Shown one piece after another: positions 1 through 9,121 of a stretch of DNA of 36,187 nucleotides. Each line of letters opens with the position of its first letter. Positions within the stretch are counted from its first letter, which is position 1. A program made the position numbers and the translations under genes. The stretch is from an archaeon (lineage in GTDB: Archaea; B1Sed10-29; WALL01; JAGHAM01): NCBI GenBank assembly GCA_021107635.1, contig JAIOSL010000007.1:1-36187 (forward strand), written 5' to 3'. The notes beneath the pieces were generated by a model, which saw nothing but the letters and a program-made list of their open reading frames with translations, searched no databases and was not told the origin of the DNA.

Positions 1-1669
1 GAATGTTTGCTAGAAGAGGATAAAACAAGTAATCCACGTCAGGTATCTTCAGCCATTCATCAAACAACTCGTTCGACTTATCACTAATACCAATCACATG
101 TGCTCCCCTTGCCTTGGCTTCATGCACATTCGACAAGGTTTCGTCATAAGTACTATCTCTCGGACAGATTGCAATCACTGGTGTCCCGCTATCTATCAGT
201 GCTAGCGTGCCATGTTTTAGTTCACCGGCGGGAAGCCCCTCAGAATGCATGTAAGAAATCTCTTTCATCTTCAGCGCGCCTTCTGTGGCAACAGCAAAGT
301 TTTCTCCACGCGCGATGAAATACGCGTCATCCCAGTCTTTCATGTAGTGTGCGATTTCAATGCATTTTTCTTCGTTTATTTCAATCGTGTCCTGGATTTT
401 CTTGGGGATTTGCATGAGTTTTTCCAGGCCTTTTTCGAATTCATATCGCATTGTATACGCAAGAAGGTAAAACATTGTGACTTGTGATGTGAATGCTTTT
501 GTTGAAGCCACAGAGATTTCCGGTCCGCAGTTTAAATGTAAATTGACATCGCTTTCTCTGTCGAGTGAAGAGCCTACTACATTAACTATGGAAACAGTTT
601 TACAACCATGCTTTTTGGCTTGTTTGATTGGAACTAGCACGTCAGCTGTTTCGCCTGATTGTGAAACCGCGATTATCAAAGTGTCTTTGCCTAGTTTGTC
701 CACAAAGTATTGGAATTCAGATGCCATGTAGACCTCGCAGTAAGTTTTAGCAAGTTCTGAAATCACATATCTTCCAACTAGTGCGGCGTGTCTGGACGTA
801 CCACAAGCAACTATGCATACTCTCGGTGCTCCGTGGATCATTCGCGCGACTTTTTCGAGTTGGTCTTTGTCTTGTTTCAGCGTGTTTTTCAGGACATCGG
901 GCTGTTCGTGAATTTCTTTCAGCATGAAGTGTCTATACTCTCCTTTTTCTGCTTGTTTGATATCCCAGTCAACTTTCTGGGTTTGTTTTTCAACGGTTTT
1001 GCCGGTGGCGATTTTTTTAATTACTGGGTTACTTGATACTACTACCATTTCGCCATCATCTATGTACATCACTTCGTTAGTATGTTCGAGGAATGCGGGG
1101 ACGTCGCTTGCTAGGAAGCATTCTCCGTCGTTTATTCCAAGTACTAGCGGTGATTCGTTTCTCAGTCCTACTAATTCTTCTGAGTTTTTGTTAATAGCAA
1201 GAATTCCATAACTTCCTTTCAAGCGTTTGGCGGCTTGTCGAGCGGCTTCTGGGAAATCTCCTTCATAACAGTCTTGTATTAGGTGTGCGATGACCTCAGT
1301 ATCAGTTTCCGAGTTAAAATCATAACCTTTTTCCTGGAGTTCTTCCTTGAGTTCAGCATAATTCTCGATTATTCCGTTATGAACAATAGCAATGGTGCCA
1401 TCTTTTGATAAGTGTGGGTGTGCGTTTTCTTCGCATACTCCGCCATGTGTTGCCCAGCGGGTATGGCTTATCGCGGTGTTTGTGCCTTTGCTAGATAGTT
1501 CTTCTGGTAGCTTGCTGATTTTACCCTCTTCTTTGTAGACTTCTACTCCCTCGCTAGTATGGCATGCAATGCCCCAGGAATCATATCCTCTATATTCGAG
1601 CCTTTTAATGCCATTGTAGACTACGTCCACCGCGTTTTTGTTTCCTTTGTATCCTATTATTCCACACAT
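1..1669 (-). CDS. glmS: Glutamine--fructose-6-phosphate aminotransferase (isomerizing), C-terminus truncated by window edge
   Basis: Reverse strand from ATG at 1669 reads MCGIIGYKGNKNAVDVVYNGIKRLEYRGYDSWGIACHT...; near the left edge it reads LKIPDVDYLFYPLLANI. N-terminal Cys-Gly class II amidotransferase signature. Not in the ORF track because it runs off the window. Confidence 0.95.
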   Translation of the reverse strand, partial: MCGIIGYKGNKNAVDVVYNGIKRLEYRGYDSWGIACHTSEGVEVYKEEGKISKLPEELSSKGTNTAISHTRWATHGGVCEENAHPHLSKDGTIAIVHNGIIENYAELKEELQEKGYDFNSETDTEVIAHLIQDCYEGDFPEAARQAAKRLKGSYGILAINKNSEELVGLRNESPLVLGINDGECFLASDVPAFLEHTNEVMYIDDGEMVVVSSNPVIKKIATGKTVEKQTQKVDWDIKQAEKGEYRHFMLKEIHEQPDVLKNTLKQDKDQLEKVARMIHGAPRVCIVACGTSRHAALVGRYVISELAKTYCEVYMASEFQYFVDKLGKDTLIIAVSQSGETADVLVPIKQAKKHGCKTVSIVNVVGSSLDRESDVNLHLNCGPEISVASTKAFTSQVTMFYLLAYTMRYEFEKGLEKLMQIPKKIQDTIEINEEKCIEIAHYMKDWDDAYFIARGENFAVATEGALKMKEISYMHSEGLPAGELKHGTLALIDSGTPVIAICPRDSTYDETLSNVHEAKARGAHVIGISDKSNELFDEWLKIPDVDYLFYPLLANI

Positions 1670-1791
1670 TGTATATCACTGAACGTCTCAATTGACTATG
1701 TTTTATTTAAAAGAATTTACTCAAATATACATCTTACTATTATAACTCTTTTTTGTTATTTATATATAAAGGCATAATTTTAAATACCCAT

Positions 1792-1813
1792 TACTACAAA
1801 ATATATTGTAGTA
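1792..1813. promoter_or_regulatory. Inverted repeat TACTACAA-N6-TTGTAGTA, putative operator upstream of the winged-helix gene
   Basis: Perfect 8-bp arms (1792-1799 / 1806-1813), between a TATA-like tttaaata (about 1780-1787) and the start codon at 1821/1830. Confidence 0.5.
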
Positions 1814-1820
1814 GTGGTCT

Positions 1821-2711
1821 GTGATTGCAATGAAGCTTGTAAGTGAAAATAAAGAGATTTCCGTTAAGTTGCTGCCTCCAGAACAGTTACGTTCTGTTCT
1901 CCAACCAACACGTTGGAAGATTCTTCTTGAACTTGCTAAAAATCCAAGCTATCCTGGTGAAATAGCACGTAAGTTTTCGTTGGATCAGCAAAAGGTGTAC
2001 TATCATTTTAATGAGTTACAGAAGAATGGGGTCATAACAGAGGTCAAACAAGAACGCAAAAGAGGTGCGATAGCTCGTTATGTCAAGCCAAGCCATAAAG
2101 GTTATGCAGTAGTTATTGATGAATGGAATCCTAGGAAAAGCCAGCAAGGTGAAATTCCTGCTTTTTTAGAAGACTTTTACAGTAATGGTATGTTTGATGC
2201 TCTTGTTGTAACAGGCAGTTCGGATCCTCATGGTCCACATGAGGCAAGAGCGCGTGATATTCATTACATAGGTGATTTATGTTTGCTTTTAGGTAGTTTT
2301 TCTTCTGGAGTCCGTCCTTGTATACGAACAGATACAGATATCAAAGAAAAAGAACTTGAAGACAACAATCTCATATTGTTAGGTGGTCCTGTAATCAACA
2401 TGATAACTGCTAGAATAAACGATGAGTTGCCGGTGCGGATGAAGATTGGGGAACGTTGGGGTATTTATTCTAAGGCAAGTGGAGAAACTTACTATGACAA
2501 TGCCGGGTTAATCGTTAAAGCAGACAGTGCGTTCGGAAAAGGAAAGAAAGTTCTTGTGATAGCCGGGACGTCTCGTGGGGGCACCAAAGCAGCTATGCTC
2601 GCGCTCTTAAACAAGACTAAGAAAATAGGGGAAGAACCTGTATGCCGAGTGGTAAAAGGTTTAGATAAGGATGGCGATGGAGTTATCGATTCGGTTAAAA
2701 TTTTGGAATAA
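1821..2711 (+). CDS. Winged-helix (ArsR-like) N-terminal domain fused to an S-layer-like C-terminal domain
   Basis: N-terminus LRSVLQPTRWKILLELAKNPSYPGEIARKFSLDQQKVYYHFNELQKNGVI is a typical wHTH; C-terminus LLGGPVINMITARIN...KKVLVIAGTSRGGTKAAMLALL...DKDGDGVIDSVKIL resembles the archaeal S-layer C-terminal domain. GTG start 1821 or ATG 1830. Confidence 0.75.
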   Translation: MIAMKLVSENKEISVKLLPPEQLRSVLQPTRWKILLELAKNPSYPGEIARKFSLDQQKVYYHFNELQKNGVITEVKQERKRGAIARYVKPSHKGYAVVIDEWNPRKSQQGEIPAFLEDFYSNGMFDALVVTGSSDPHGPHEARARDIHYIGDLCLLLGSFSSGVRPCIRTDTDIKEKELEDNNLILLGGPVINMITARINDELPVRMKIGERWGIYSKASGETYYDNAGLIVKADSAFGKGKKVLVIAGTSRGGTKAAMLALLNKTKKIGEEPVCRVVKGLDKDGDGVIDSVKILE

Positions 2712-2712
2712 C

Positions 2713-2937
2713 TCATTTTTTGGTTAAACTAAAAAAAGAATCTTTTACTAGTTTAATAATTACGATTCCACCGAATGCCCAGATTGGATACCAAAAGACT
2801 TCTGTGCCTGCATTTTCTACTCCATAAAATTGTCCTGCCATAAACACTATCAGCACAATCGCAAGAAGAGCAATGAACAAATCTTCTATGGTTTCCGTTA
2901 TGTCTGTTAATATCTTCTTGAATAAAGAATCGCTCAT
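2713..2937 (-). CDS. Small membrane protein (74 aa)
   Basis: Two hydrophobic segments (LFIALLAIVLIVFMAG; FWYPIWAFGGIVIIKLV) with charged termini. Confidence 0.6.
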   Translation of the reverse strand: MSDSLFKKILTDITETIEDLFIALLAIVLIVFMAGQFYGVENAGTEVFWYPIWAFGGIVIIKLVKDSFFSLTKK

Positions 2938-2977
2938 GACAATAATTTTTGCACGCCATTCTTTAAAAATATTTGCG

Positions 2978-3085
2978 TTATGCTACGCATGATTCACAGG
3001 GAGTTATAAATCTGCTTAAAATAAAGAGCATTCCGATTGTCAAAAGAATTATAATAATTATGATTGTTTCATCTTTTTTGTTCAT
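2978..3085 (-). CDS. Putative single-TM microprotein (35 aa), not in ORF track
   Basis: Reverse strand ATG at 3085 reads MNKKDETIIIIILLTIGMLFILSRFITPCESCVA*; charged N-terminus, one TM, Cys pair near C-terminus. Confidence 0.4.
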   Translation of the reverse strand: MNKKDETIIIIIILLTIGMLFILSRFITPCESCVA

Positions 3086-3139
3086 AATTTACTCTTTTCA
3101 TACTAATCTTTAAATACCTCGCCCTCGTTTTTTCAAACA

Positions 3140-4138
3140 ATGAAAAGAGAGGAAAAAGCGTGTTTCATACTTTTGATGATTGCTTTTGTTGGAGCGATTT
3201 ATGTTGGTTTGCCATTAATTGAAGCAATAGCTTTTGGAATTGCTTTAGCTTATGTGGTCAGGCCTGTAGCATATAAGATACGACCTTCTTTAGGTCCTAC
3301 TTTTTCATCATTTTTATCTTTGGGAGTGGCGTTGTTCGTGCTTTTTGTTTTCACTGTGTATTCTTTTGGTTCACTTTTAATTGAGGCTAACAGTTTTGTG
3401 AATAATAATCAGCATGAAGCGGTTTTAGCTCCAATAAATCATTACTTGCAAGAGAATCCACAAGCTAAAGAATATCTTGAAGTTGGAATGCAGTCTGCTA
3501 TTACTTATCTTTCAAGTCAACTAGAAGATATCGGACCAGTAATAAGTAACATGCTTGGAGTATTAAATTTTGTTGTAACAATCTTTATGTCTCTTATCAT
3601 CGCATTTTATTTGCTCAAAGATGGTCCAAACTTGAAGAAAGCAGTGTTTGAGTTGGTTCCTCCTAGGTATAATCGTTTAATTGATTTAACATTTGAGAGA
3701 ATAGACAAAGATTTGCAAACAATGTTTGTTGGTTCTTTGTTCACAGCAATATTTGTGTGGATTGTTACTTCATTATTGTTAATCATCCTGGGTGTTCCTT
3801 ATGCCATGTTGCTTGGTATGCTCTCTGGATTTTTGCAGCTTGTGCCAATGGTAGGTCCTCAAATAGTGTTAATTCCTTTAGGTTTAATCTTAATAGCATC
3901 TGGTAGTATAATTCAAGGAATAATCGTGCTAATTCTTTCTGGATTTTTCTTCTTCCTTTCAGATCTTGTAGTGCGTTCAGTCTTAAGTAAAAACACGAAA
4001 ACAGTCCATCCTTTGATTGTGTTAATAGCTTTCATTGGTGGGGTTCTTGCTTTTGGTTTGAAAGGTGTTGTTCTAGGTCCAATCATATTTGCTTCTCTTG
4101 ATGGCTTGATGAAAGCTCATAGAGAGTTGAGTTCATGA
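3140..4138 (+). CDS. AI-2E family transporter (UPF0118/PerM-like)
   Basis: Polytopic protein with GVPYAMLLGMLSGFLQLVPMVGPQIVLIP and ALKGVVLGPIIF-like C-terminal motif typical of the family. Confidence 0.85.
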   Translation: MKREEKACFILLMIAFVGAIYVGLPLIEAIAFGIALAYVVRPVAYKIRPSLGPTFSSFLSLGVALFVLFVFTVYSFGSLLIEANSFVNNNQHEAVLAPINHYLQENPQAKEYLEVGMQSAITYLSSQLEDIGPVISNMLGVLNFVVTIFMSLIIAFYLLKDGPNLKKAVFELVPPRYNRLIDLTFERIDKDLQTMFVGSLFTAIFVWIVTSLLLIILGVPYAMLLGMLSGFLQLVPMVGPQIVLIPLGLILIASGSIIQGIIVLILSGFFFFLSDLVVRSVLSKNTKTVHPLIVLIAFIGGVLAFGLKGVVLGPIIFASLDGLMKAHRELSS

Positions 4139-4632
4139 TAGTCATCACTGGAACACCCGGTACAGGCAAAACATCATTAGCTAAAGCCTTGGGTAAAGCG
4201 TTTGACATGCCAGTTTTGCATGTGAATGATCTAGTAAAAAAGAAAAAGAAGCTCCAAGCAGGAAAAGAGGGTTCAAGTATTCTAGTCAAACTAGATGAAC
4301 TCAAAAAAGAGTTGAAAGGCTTTGATGGCATTGTTGAAGGTCATGTTTTATGTGAAATAGCTCTTCCAGCAAAAGTGATAGTGCTTCGTACGAAACCAGA
4401 AGAACTTAAAACGCGTTTGGATAAAAGGCGTTATAGCAAAAAGAAGATTCAAGAGAACGTTGAGGCAGAAGCGCTGGATTATTGTTTGATAAAGACTAAA
4501 GAGAATTATAAAAAGTTTATTCAGCTTGACACGAGCGGATTAAGCTTGGATGCTTCTCTTGGCCGGCTTTTATTCATGCTTGAGGATATGCAGGGCGATA
4601 GCGTGGATTGGAGCGACTATTTCATGAAATAG
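4135..4632 (+). CDS. AK6/Fap7-type adenylate kinase-like NTPase
   Basis: MIVITGTPGTGKTSLAKALG Walker A, VEGH motif, short lid; starts within the stop of the upstream gene. Confidence 0.85.
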   Translation: MIVITGTPGTGKTSLAKALGKAFDMPVLHVNDLVKKKKKLQAGKEGSSILVKLDELKKELKGFDGIVEGHVLCEIALPAKVIVLRTKPEELKTRLDKRRYSKKKIQENVEAEALDYCLIKTKENYKKFIQLDTSGLSLDASLGRLLFMLEDMQGDSVDWSDYFMK

Positions 4633-4643
4633 GTTTTTTTCAA

Positions 4644-7475
4644 TTAGCGTTTTTTTATCAATTCAAGGGCTTTTCCGACTCTTGTTTTTTTAACACCTTT
4701 TTTTCTATAGTAGTATGCTAGCGCTATTACCACAACTGCCAATCCAACTAGTGGTAAGGCGTTCATTGAAACTAGTCCAGTTTCGGGTTGTTTTGGTTTG
4801 AGTATTGTTCTGGACTTAGCGTAGTGTGCGTAAATGTATGCTTTGTTGAAGTGTTTTGCGTTGTATTCTTGTTGTGCTTTGTCAAGCCATTCAATCTGAT
4901 TGTAGTCTTCTTTTTCTTGCATTAATGCTTGTGTGGTTTCTATTTCATTTTTGGATTTGTGCATGAGTGTGATCCAAACCGTTTTTAGTTCTAGTTCTAT
5001 TGAGTTTATTTCTTCTTGCGTCTTGGCTTTTTCCAGGACTTTTTCATAATCTTTTAAGTCTTTTTCATCGAATTCTACTGGAATTGTCACGTTTAGTTCG
5101 ACTTGCGTGTCACATGCTTCTTCAAGTTCTTCTAAAATTTTTTCTGCTTGAGTACGGTCAAGTTCTCTTAGTTGTTCTTCCGGTTGTTCAATTTCTTTTT
5201 TGTTTCTAGGTTCTTCATTTATTTCTATTTCTTCTTCAATAGTCTGATTTTTTTCTTCTAGTTGGACTTCTGTTAGAAAAGTTGCTGCGAGGTAATGCTC
5301 CCCTCTCTCTAAGTAAGTTAATTTAACTGTAGTTCCGTTTACTGTACCTTCTTCTGCTTCTAGCAAGGTTTCTTCAAAGTCTATTATTGCTTCTGGAAGT
5401 CCTGTTAACGCATTTATTTTCATGGTTTTTTCGTATATCCAATATTTTCCAATTTTTTCTTTTAATTTTTGGCTTTGGTCTTCACACTCAAGCGGTTTTG
5501 TTTTACCTTTCAAAACATGGTATGTGATGTTTTTTGCTGCTATTGGAGGGACTTTTAACGTTATTGAATTGTTTTCATAGTATGCTGAAAGAACGTTTAG
5601 TTCTAGTTCTGCAGGAATTGAGTCTAGTGTTATTTCTGTTTCTTGTGTTTTAGTGTCGAATGGATTTTCTATCTGTATCACAAATTCAGTTTCTGTCCAT
5701 TGGTTACAACGAGGTGTTTCTGGAAATTCATATCTCATTTTGGTTTTTGCGTGAGGCAAAGAGGTTATTTGTTGTTCATAATATTTTTTCATTTGTGCTA
5801 AGTTGCCTAAATCTCGTTCTATGTTTAGTAGTGGATATTTGTCTTCGCTTATTTCTCGAGCATTTTCTTGTAATTCATCAAGGTTTGAATATTCTATTCT
5901 CGCTTTGCGTAGTATCTCTTCTTTGAGACTTTCTGCTTTTTCATTTATGTCAACTAGCTCATACAGAGCGTCTTCCGGTTCTAAATATTGTGCGTTTTCA
6001 AATCGTTCTATCAGGTTATCATAAAAAAAGTGTTCTGTTGAAACATCAAAATCTTTTTCAGCTTTTTCTAGGAGTTCTTCAAGAGTTTCAAGTGTTTCTC
6101 GTGTGTCTTCTATTGGATTTCCATTTGCGAGGTTGTATGCTTTAACGCCTTTTGCATATGATTTAATTGCTTCTACCATGGTTTCTGCTGAATCTCCTTC
6201 GTCACAATATTCTCTTATTTTAGTGTTGATCAGCAATTCAGCCCAGTTTTTCCCTTCTAATCTTGAGTTCCAGCAGTCATTTTGAGCTTTTAATCTCATA
6301 ATTTCTAGTTCTGTTAGCACGCTTTTCAATTCAATTTCTGCTCTTAAGGCTTTTGAGTGAGCATTTTGCAGTTCTCTGGTTGATAGTGCTAGGTAGTCTT
6401 TGCGATGTTTGTCTTGTTTTAGCCATGTTGCATTTTCTTCTTGTTTCATTGCGTTGTACAATTCTTCTCTTGCCCAATTATGCTTTTCAATTAAGTTTTT
6501 TTCTGTGAACAGGTGTAGCTCTTCTTTCCCTAAAAATAAGATTCCTTGAGCGTTAAGTTCAAGCAAGTATTCTTTGCTGATGTCTTTTTTTGTGTTAAGT
6601 TTTGATTTCCATTCTTGGTAGTATGTTTCCATTGAGTTTATTGCGTTAACGAGTTTTTGTTTGAATGCAATCATTTTTTTGATTCCGGTGGCTCCTTGAT
6701 AACGTATTAATTGGTTGTATGGAATGTGAAAACTTATGGGAGCAGTCAAAGTTGTTTCAATGTGTATTCCCAGGATACTCTCTAGTTCTGTTGAAGCTTT
6801 TGGTTTGACTAAAAAAACGTTTGCTTTTCCTTTTAACAGTTCTTCATTTAGTGATTGATATGTAATCATTGCTTCAAAAAATTCATTTAGTTCTTTTCTT
6901 TCTTTGAATTCTTTTGTTGCATTGTAATACGTTTGGTATGCTGGTCCATGATAATAAAATTTGTTCGCACCTGCATGTTCTAATGTTTTAATGTCTTGTT
7001 CAACCAGTTCAAACAAAGATCTTCCTGCACTTGCTGCTTCTTTGTTTGCGCGAATAACATTTTTTATCATTTTGTCTACTAGAACTATACATACAGGATA
7101 ACCTTCAAGTAATTGACATTCTTTGTCTGCAAGACTTTTAGCTTCTTTGGCTATCCTAATGTGTTGCCATGCATTTAGAACATCTTCTTCTACTTCAGGC
7201 AGTTCATGACCAGAAAAGTATTCTGTTAAGTGGCTTTCAGGATTGGCAGGTTCTTCATATTTTTCTAATTGATAAGAATTTTTTAACACTCTTGCTCCAA
7301 TTGCATCATCCACTAGTACTATTCCATGAATTATGTTTTGAACCACATTGAAAACATTGTGTCCTTCTCTAACTATTGTTCGTAATTCGTCCATTTGGTC
7401 TTTAATCTCTATTCCATTAGCAGCAAACGCGCTGCTAGCTAGTAATAGTATTATTACTATAGTCATTCTCCCCAT
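4644..7475 (-). CDS. Large surface protein with signal peptide, coiled-coil-rich ectodomain and C-terminal TM anchor
   Basis: MGRMTIVIILLLASSAFA signal-like N-terminus; long Glu/Lys-rich helical body; C-terminal VSMNALPLVGLAVVVIALAYYYRKKGVKK. Confidence 0.7.
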   Translation of the reverse strand: MGRMTIVIILLLASSAFAANGIEIKDQMDELRTIVREGHNVFNVVQNIIHGIVLVDDAIGARVLKNSYQLEKYEEPANPESHLTEYFSGHELPEVEEDVLNAWQHIRIAKEAKSLADKECQLLEGYPVCIVLVDKMIKNVIRANKEAASAGRSLFELVEQDIKTLEHAGANKFYYHGPAYQTYYNATKEFKERKELNEFFEAMITYQSLNEELLKGKANVFLVKPKASTELESILGIHIETTLTAPISFHIPYNQLIRYQGATGIKKMIAFKQKLVNAINSMETYYQEWKSKLNTKKDISKEYLLELNAQGILFLGKEELHLFTEKNLIEKHNWAREELYNAMKQEENATWLKQDKHRKDYLALSTRELQNAHSKALRAEIELKSVLTELEIMRLKAQNDCWNSRLEGKNWAELLINTKIREYCDEGDSAETMVEAIKSYAKGVKAYNLANGNPIEDTRETLETLEELLEKAEKDFDVSTEHFFYDNLIERFENAQYLEPEDALYELVDINEKAESLKEEILRKARIEYSNLDELQENAREISEDKYPLLNIERDLGNLAQMKKYYEQQITSLPHAKTKMRYEFPETPRCNQWTETEFVIQIENPFDTKTQETEITLDSIPAELELNVLSAYYENNSITLKVPPIAAKNITYHVLKGKTKPLECEDQSQKLKEKIGKYWIYEKTMKINALTGLPEAIIDFEETLLEAEEGTVNGTTVKLTYLERGEHYLAATFLTEVQLEEKNQTIEEEIEINEEPRNKKEIEQPEEQLRELDRTQAEKILEELEEACDTQVELNVTIPVEFDEKDLKDYEKVLEKAKTQEEINSIELELKTVWITLMHKSKNEIETTQALMQEKEDYNQIEWLDKAQQEYNAKHFNKAYIYAHYAKSRTILKPKQPETGLVSMNALPLVGLAVVVIALAYYYRKKGVKKTRVGKALELIKKR

Positions 7476-7610
7476 ATTTTGCTCCCCCTTTACTATTACT
7501 CAATTGAGATTTTTATTTCTTGCGGTAAAACTATGTTTTTATTATCTTTTCCTTGTCAGCTGAAACAATTAAATAAGCTCGTGCAGTTAACTAGCCTAAG
7601 GGGGTCAATC

Positions 7611-8510
7611 ATGAAACTAGTAATGTGTGTGCCCAATTTCAGTGAAGGAAAAGACCAAAAGAAAATCGACGCAATACGCGCGGAGATAGAAAACGTAGAA
7701 GGTACTAAAATTCTCTTTTGTGAAGCTGATGCAGACCATAACCGTTTGGATGTGACTTTCGTAGCGCCCATAGACGCTGCCAAGCAAGCAGCATTCAATG
7801 CCACGAAAAAAGCGGCAGAGCTAATTGACATGGATCAGCACAAAGGCGAGCATCCTCGGATGGGTGCTACAGACGTAGTCCCCTTCGTACCAATTACTGA
7901 TACTACACTGGAAGAGTGCGTTAAAATTGCCAAAGAAGTAGGCAAAAAAATGGGAGAAGAACTTGATATTCCTGTTTATCTTTACGAAGCAGCAGCTGCA
8001 ATTCCTTCACGCAAAAATCTCGCGAAAATCCGCAAAGGTGAATACGAAGGCATTAAGGCAGAAATGGGAAAAGAACCTTCGCGCAAACCAGACTTCGGTC
8101 CTGACAGAATGGGCAAAGCAGGAGCAACTGCCGTCGGCGCGCGCATGCCGTTAGTAGCTTTTAACGTTAATCTTGGCACAAACGACCTGAAAATCGCGAA
8201 GAAAATTGCTAAATCAGTCAGGCATTCTGGTGGCGGATTGCGTTACGTGAAAGCAATGGGATTCGAAATAAAAGAGCGCAATATCGTGCAAGTTTCCATG
8301 AATTTAGTGAACTATCAGAAAACGCCAATGTACCGAGTCTTTGATATGATTCGCAGAGAAGCAGCTCGTTATGGTGTGTCTGTGATTGGCAGTGAAGTCG
8401 TTGGTTTGGTACCCCTAGATGCATTAGTGGATAGCACTGACTATTATTTGCGATTAGAAGAGTTCAAGAAAAATCAAGTTATTGAGAATTGTCTGTGGGG
8501 TGGAAAATAA
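7611..8510 (+). CDS. ftcD: Glutamate formiminotransferase (FtcD N-domain family)
   Basis: MKLVMCVPNFSEGKDQKKIDAIRAEI...GEHPRMGATDVVPFVPI...GPDRMGKAGATAVGARMPLVAFNVNL. Internal ATG at 7611 is preceded by GGGGGT, so it is preferred over the track start at 7479. Confidence 0.92.
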   Translation: MKLVMCVPNFSEGKDQKKIDAIRAEIENVEGTKILFCEADADHNRLDVTFVAPIDAAKQAAFNATKKAAELIDMDQHKGEHPRMGATDVVPFVPITDTTLEECVKIAKEVGKKMGEELDIPVYLYEAAAAIPSRKNLAKIRKGEYEGIKAEMGKEPSRKPDFGPDRMGKAGATAVGARMPLVAFNVNLGTNDLKIAKKIAKSVRHSGGGLRYVKAMGFEIKERNIVQVSMNLVNYQKTPMYRVFDMIRREAARYGVSVIGSEVVGLVPLDALVDSTDYYLRLEEFKKNQVIENCLWGGK

Positions 8511-9121
8511 TGGAAATGAATGAATTCTTCGATGAACTTGCTTCATCAAGTCCTGCACCTGGAGGAGGAAGCGTTTCCGCGCTTTGTGGTTCTTTAGGAG
8601 GCGCACTTAATTCAATGGTATGCAATCTTACCATTAACAAGAAAGGATATGAGAGTGTTAGCGAAGAAATGAACGGCTTACTTGAAAAATCCGAAGTGTT
8701 GCGCAACCGGTTATATCAGCTAACAGACGAGGACGCGCAAGCATTCAACAAAGTAATGAAAGCATTCAAACTTCCAAAAGACACTGACATGGAAAAGAAA
8801 GTCCGCAAAGATGCAATCCAGGAAGCATTCAAAGGAGCAGCACATGTACCGCTTACTATAGCAGGACTCTGTGTTAAAGTCTCAGAGTTATCCAAAGAAA
8901 CTGCTTTGAAAGGCAACAAAAATTCAATTACTGATTCTGCAGTAGCAGCATTAGTAGCGCGAGCAGGCATGCAAGGAGCTTCGCTTAACGTGCGTATAAA
9001 CCTTGGGTCAATAAAAGACGAAGAATTCAATGCTAAAGCACTAGCAGAACTTAATGCTTTAGACATACAATCCAAAAAGCTTACAACAGAAGTAATCGAC
9101 ATAGTTGAAGAAAAACTTTAG
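8510..9121 (+). CDS. fchA: Formiminotetrahydrofolate cyclodeaminase family protein
   Basis: FFDELASSSPAPGGGSVSALCGSLGGALNSMVCNLTI motif; TAATG overlap with ftcD. Confidence 0.9.
   Translation: MEMNEFFDELASSSPAPGGGSVSALCGSLGGALNSMVCNLTINKKGYESVSEEMNGLLEKSEVLRNRLYQLTDEDAQAFNKVMKAFKLPKDTDMEKKVRKDAIQEAFKGAAHVPLTIAGLCVKVSELSKETALKGNKNSITDSAVAALVARAGMQGASLNVRINLGSIKDEEFNAKALAELNALDIQSKKLTTEVIDIVEEKL

Noticed and set aside
100-1211. Five + strand ORFs (100-318, 245-487, 477-731, 788-1036, 924-1211)
   Set aside because: They lie antisense to glmS, whose reverse-strand frame reads a clear GlmS protein at both ends; no recognisable families in the + strand ORFs.
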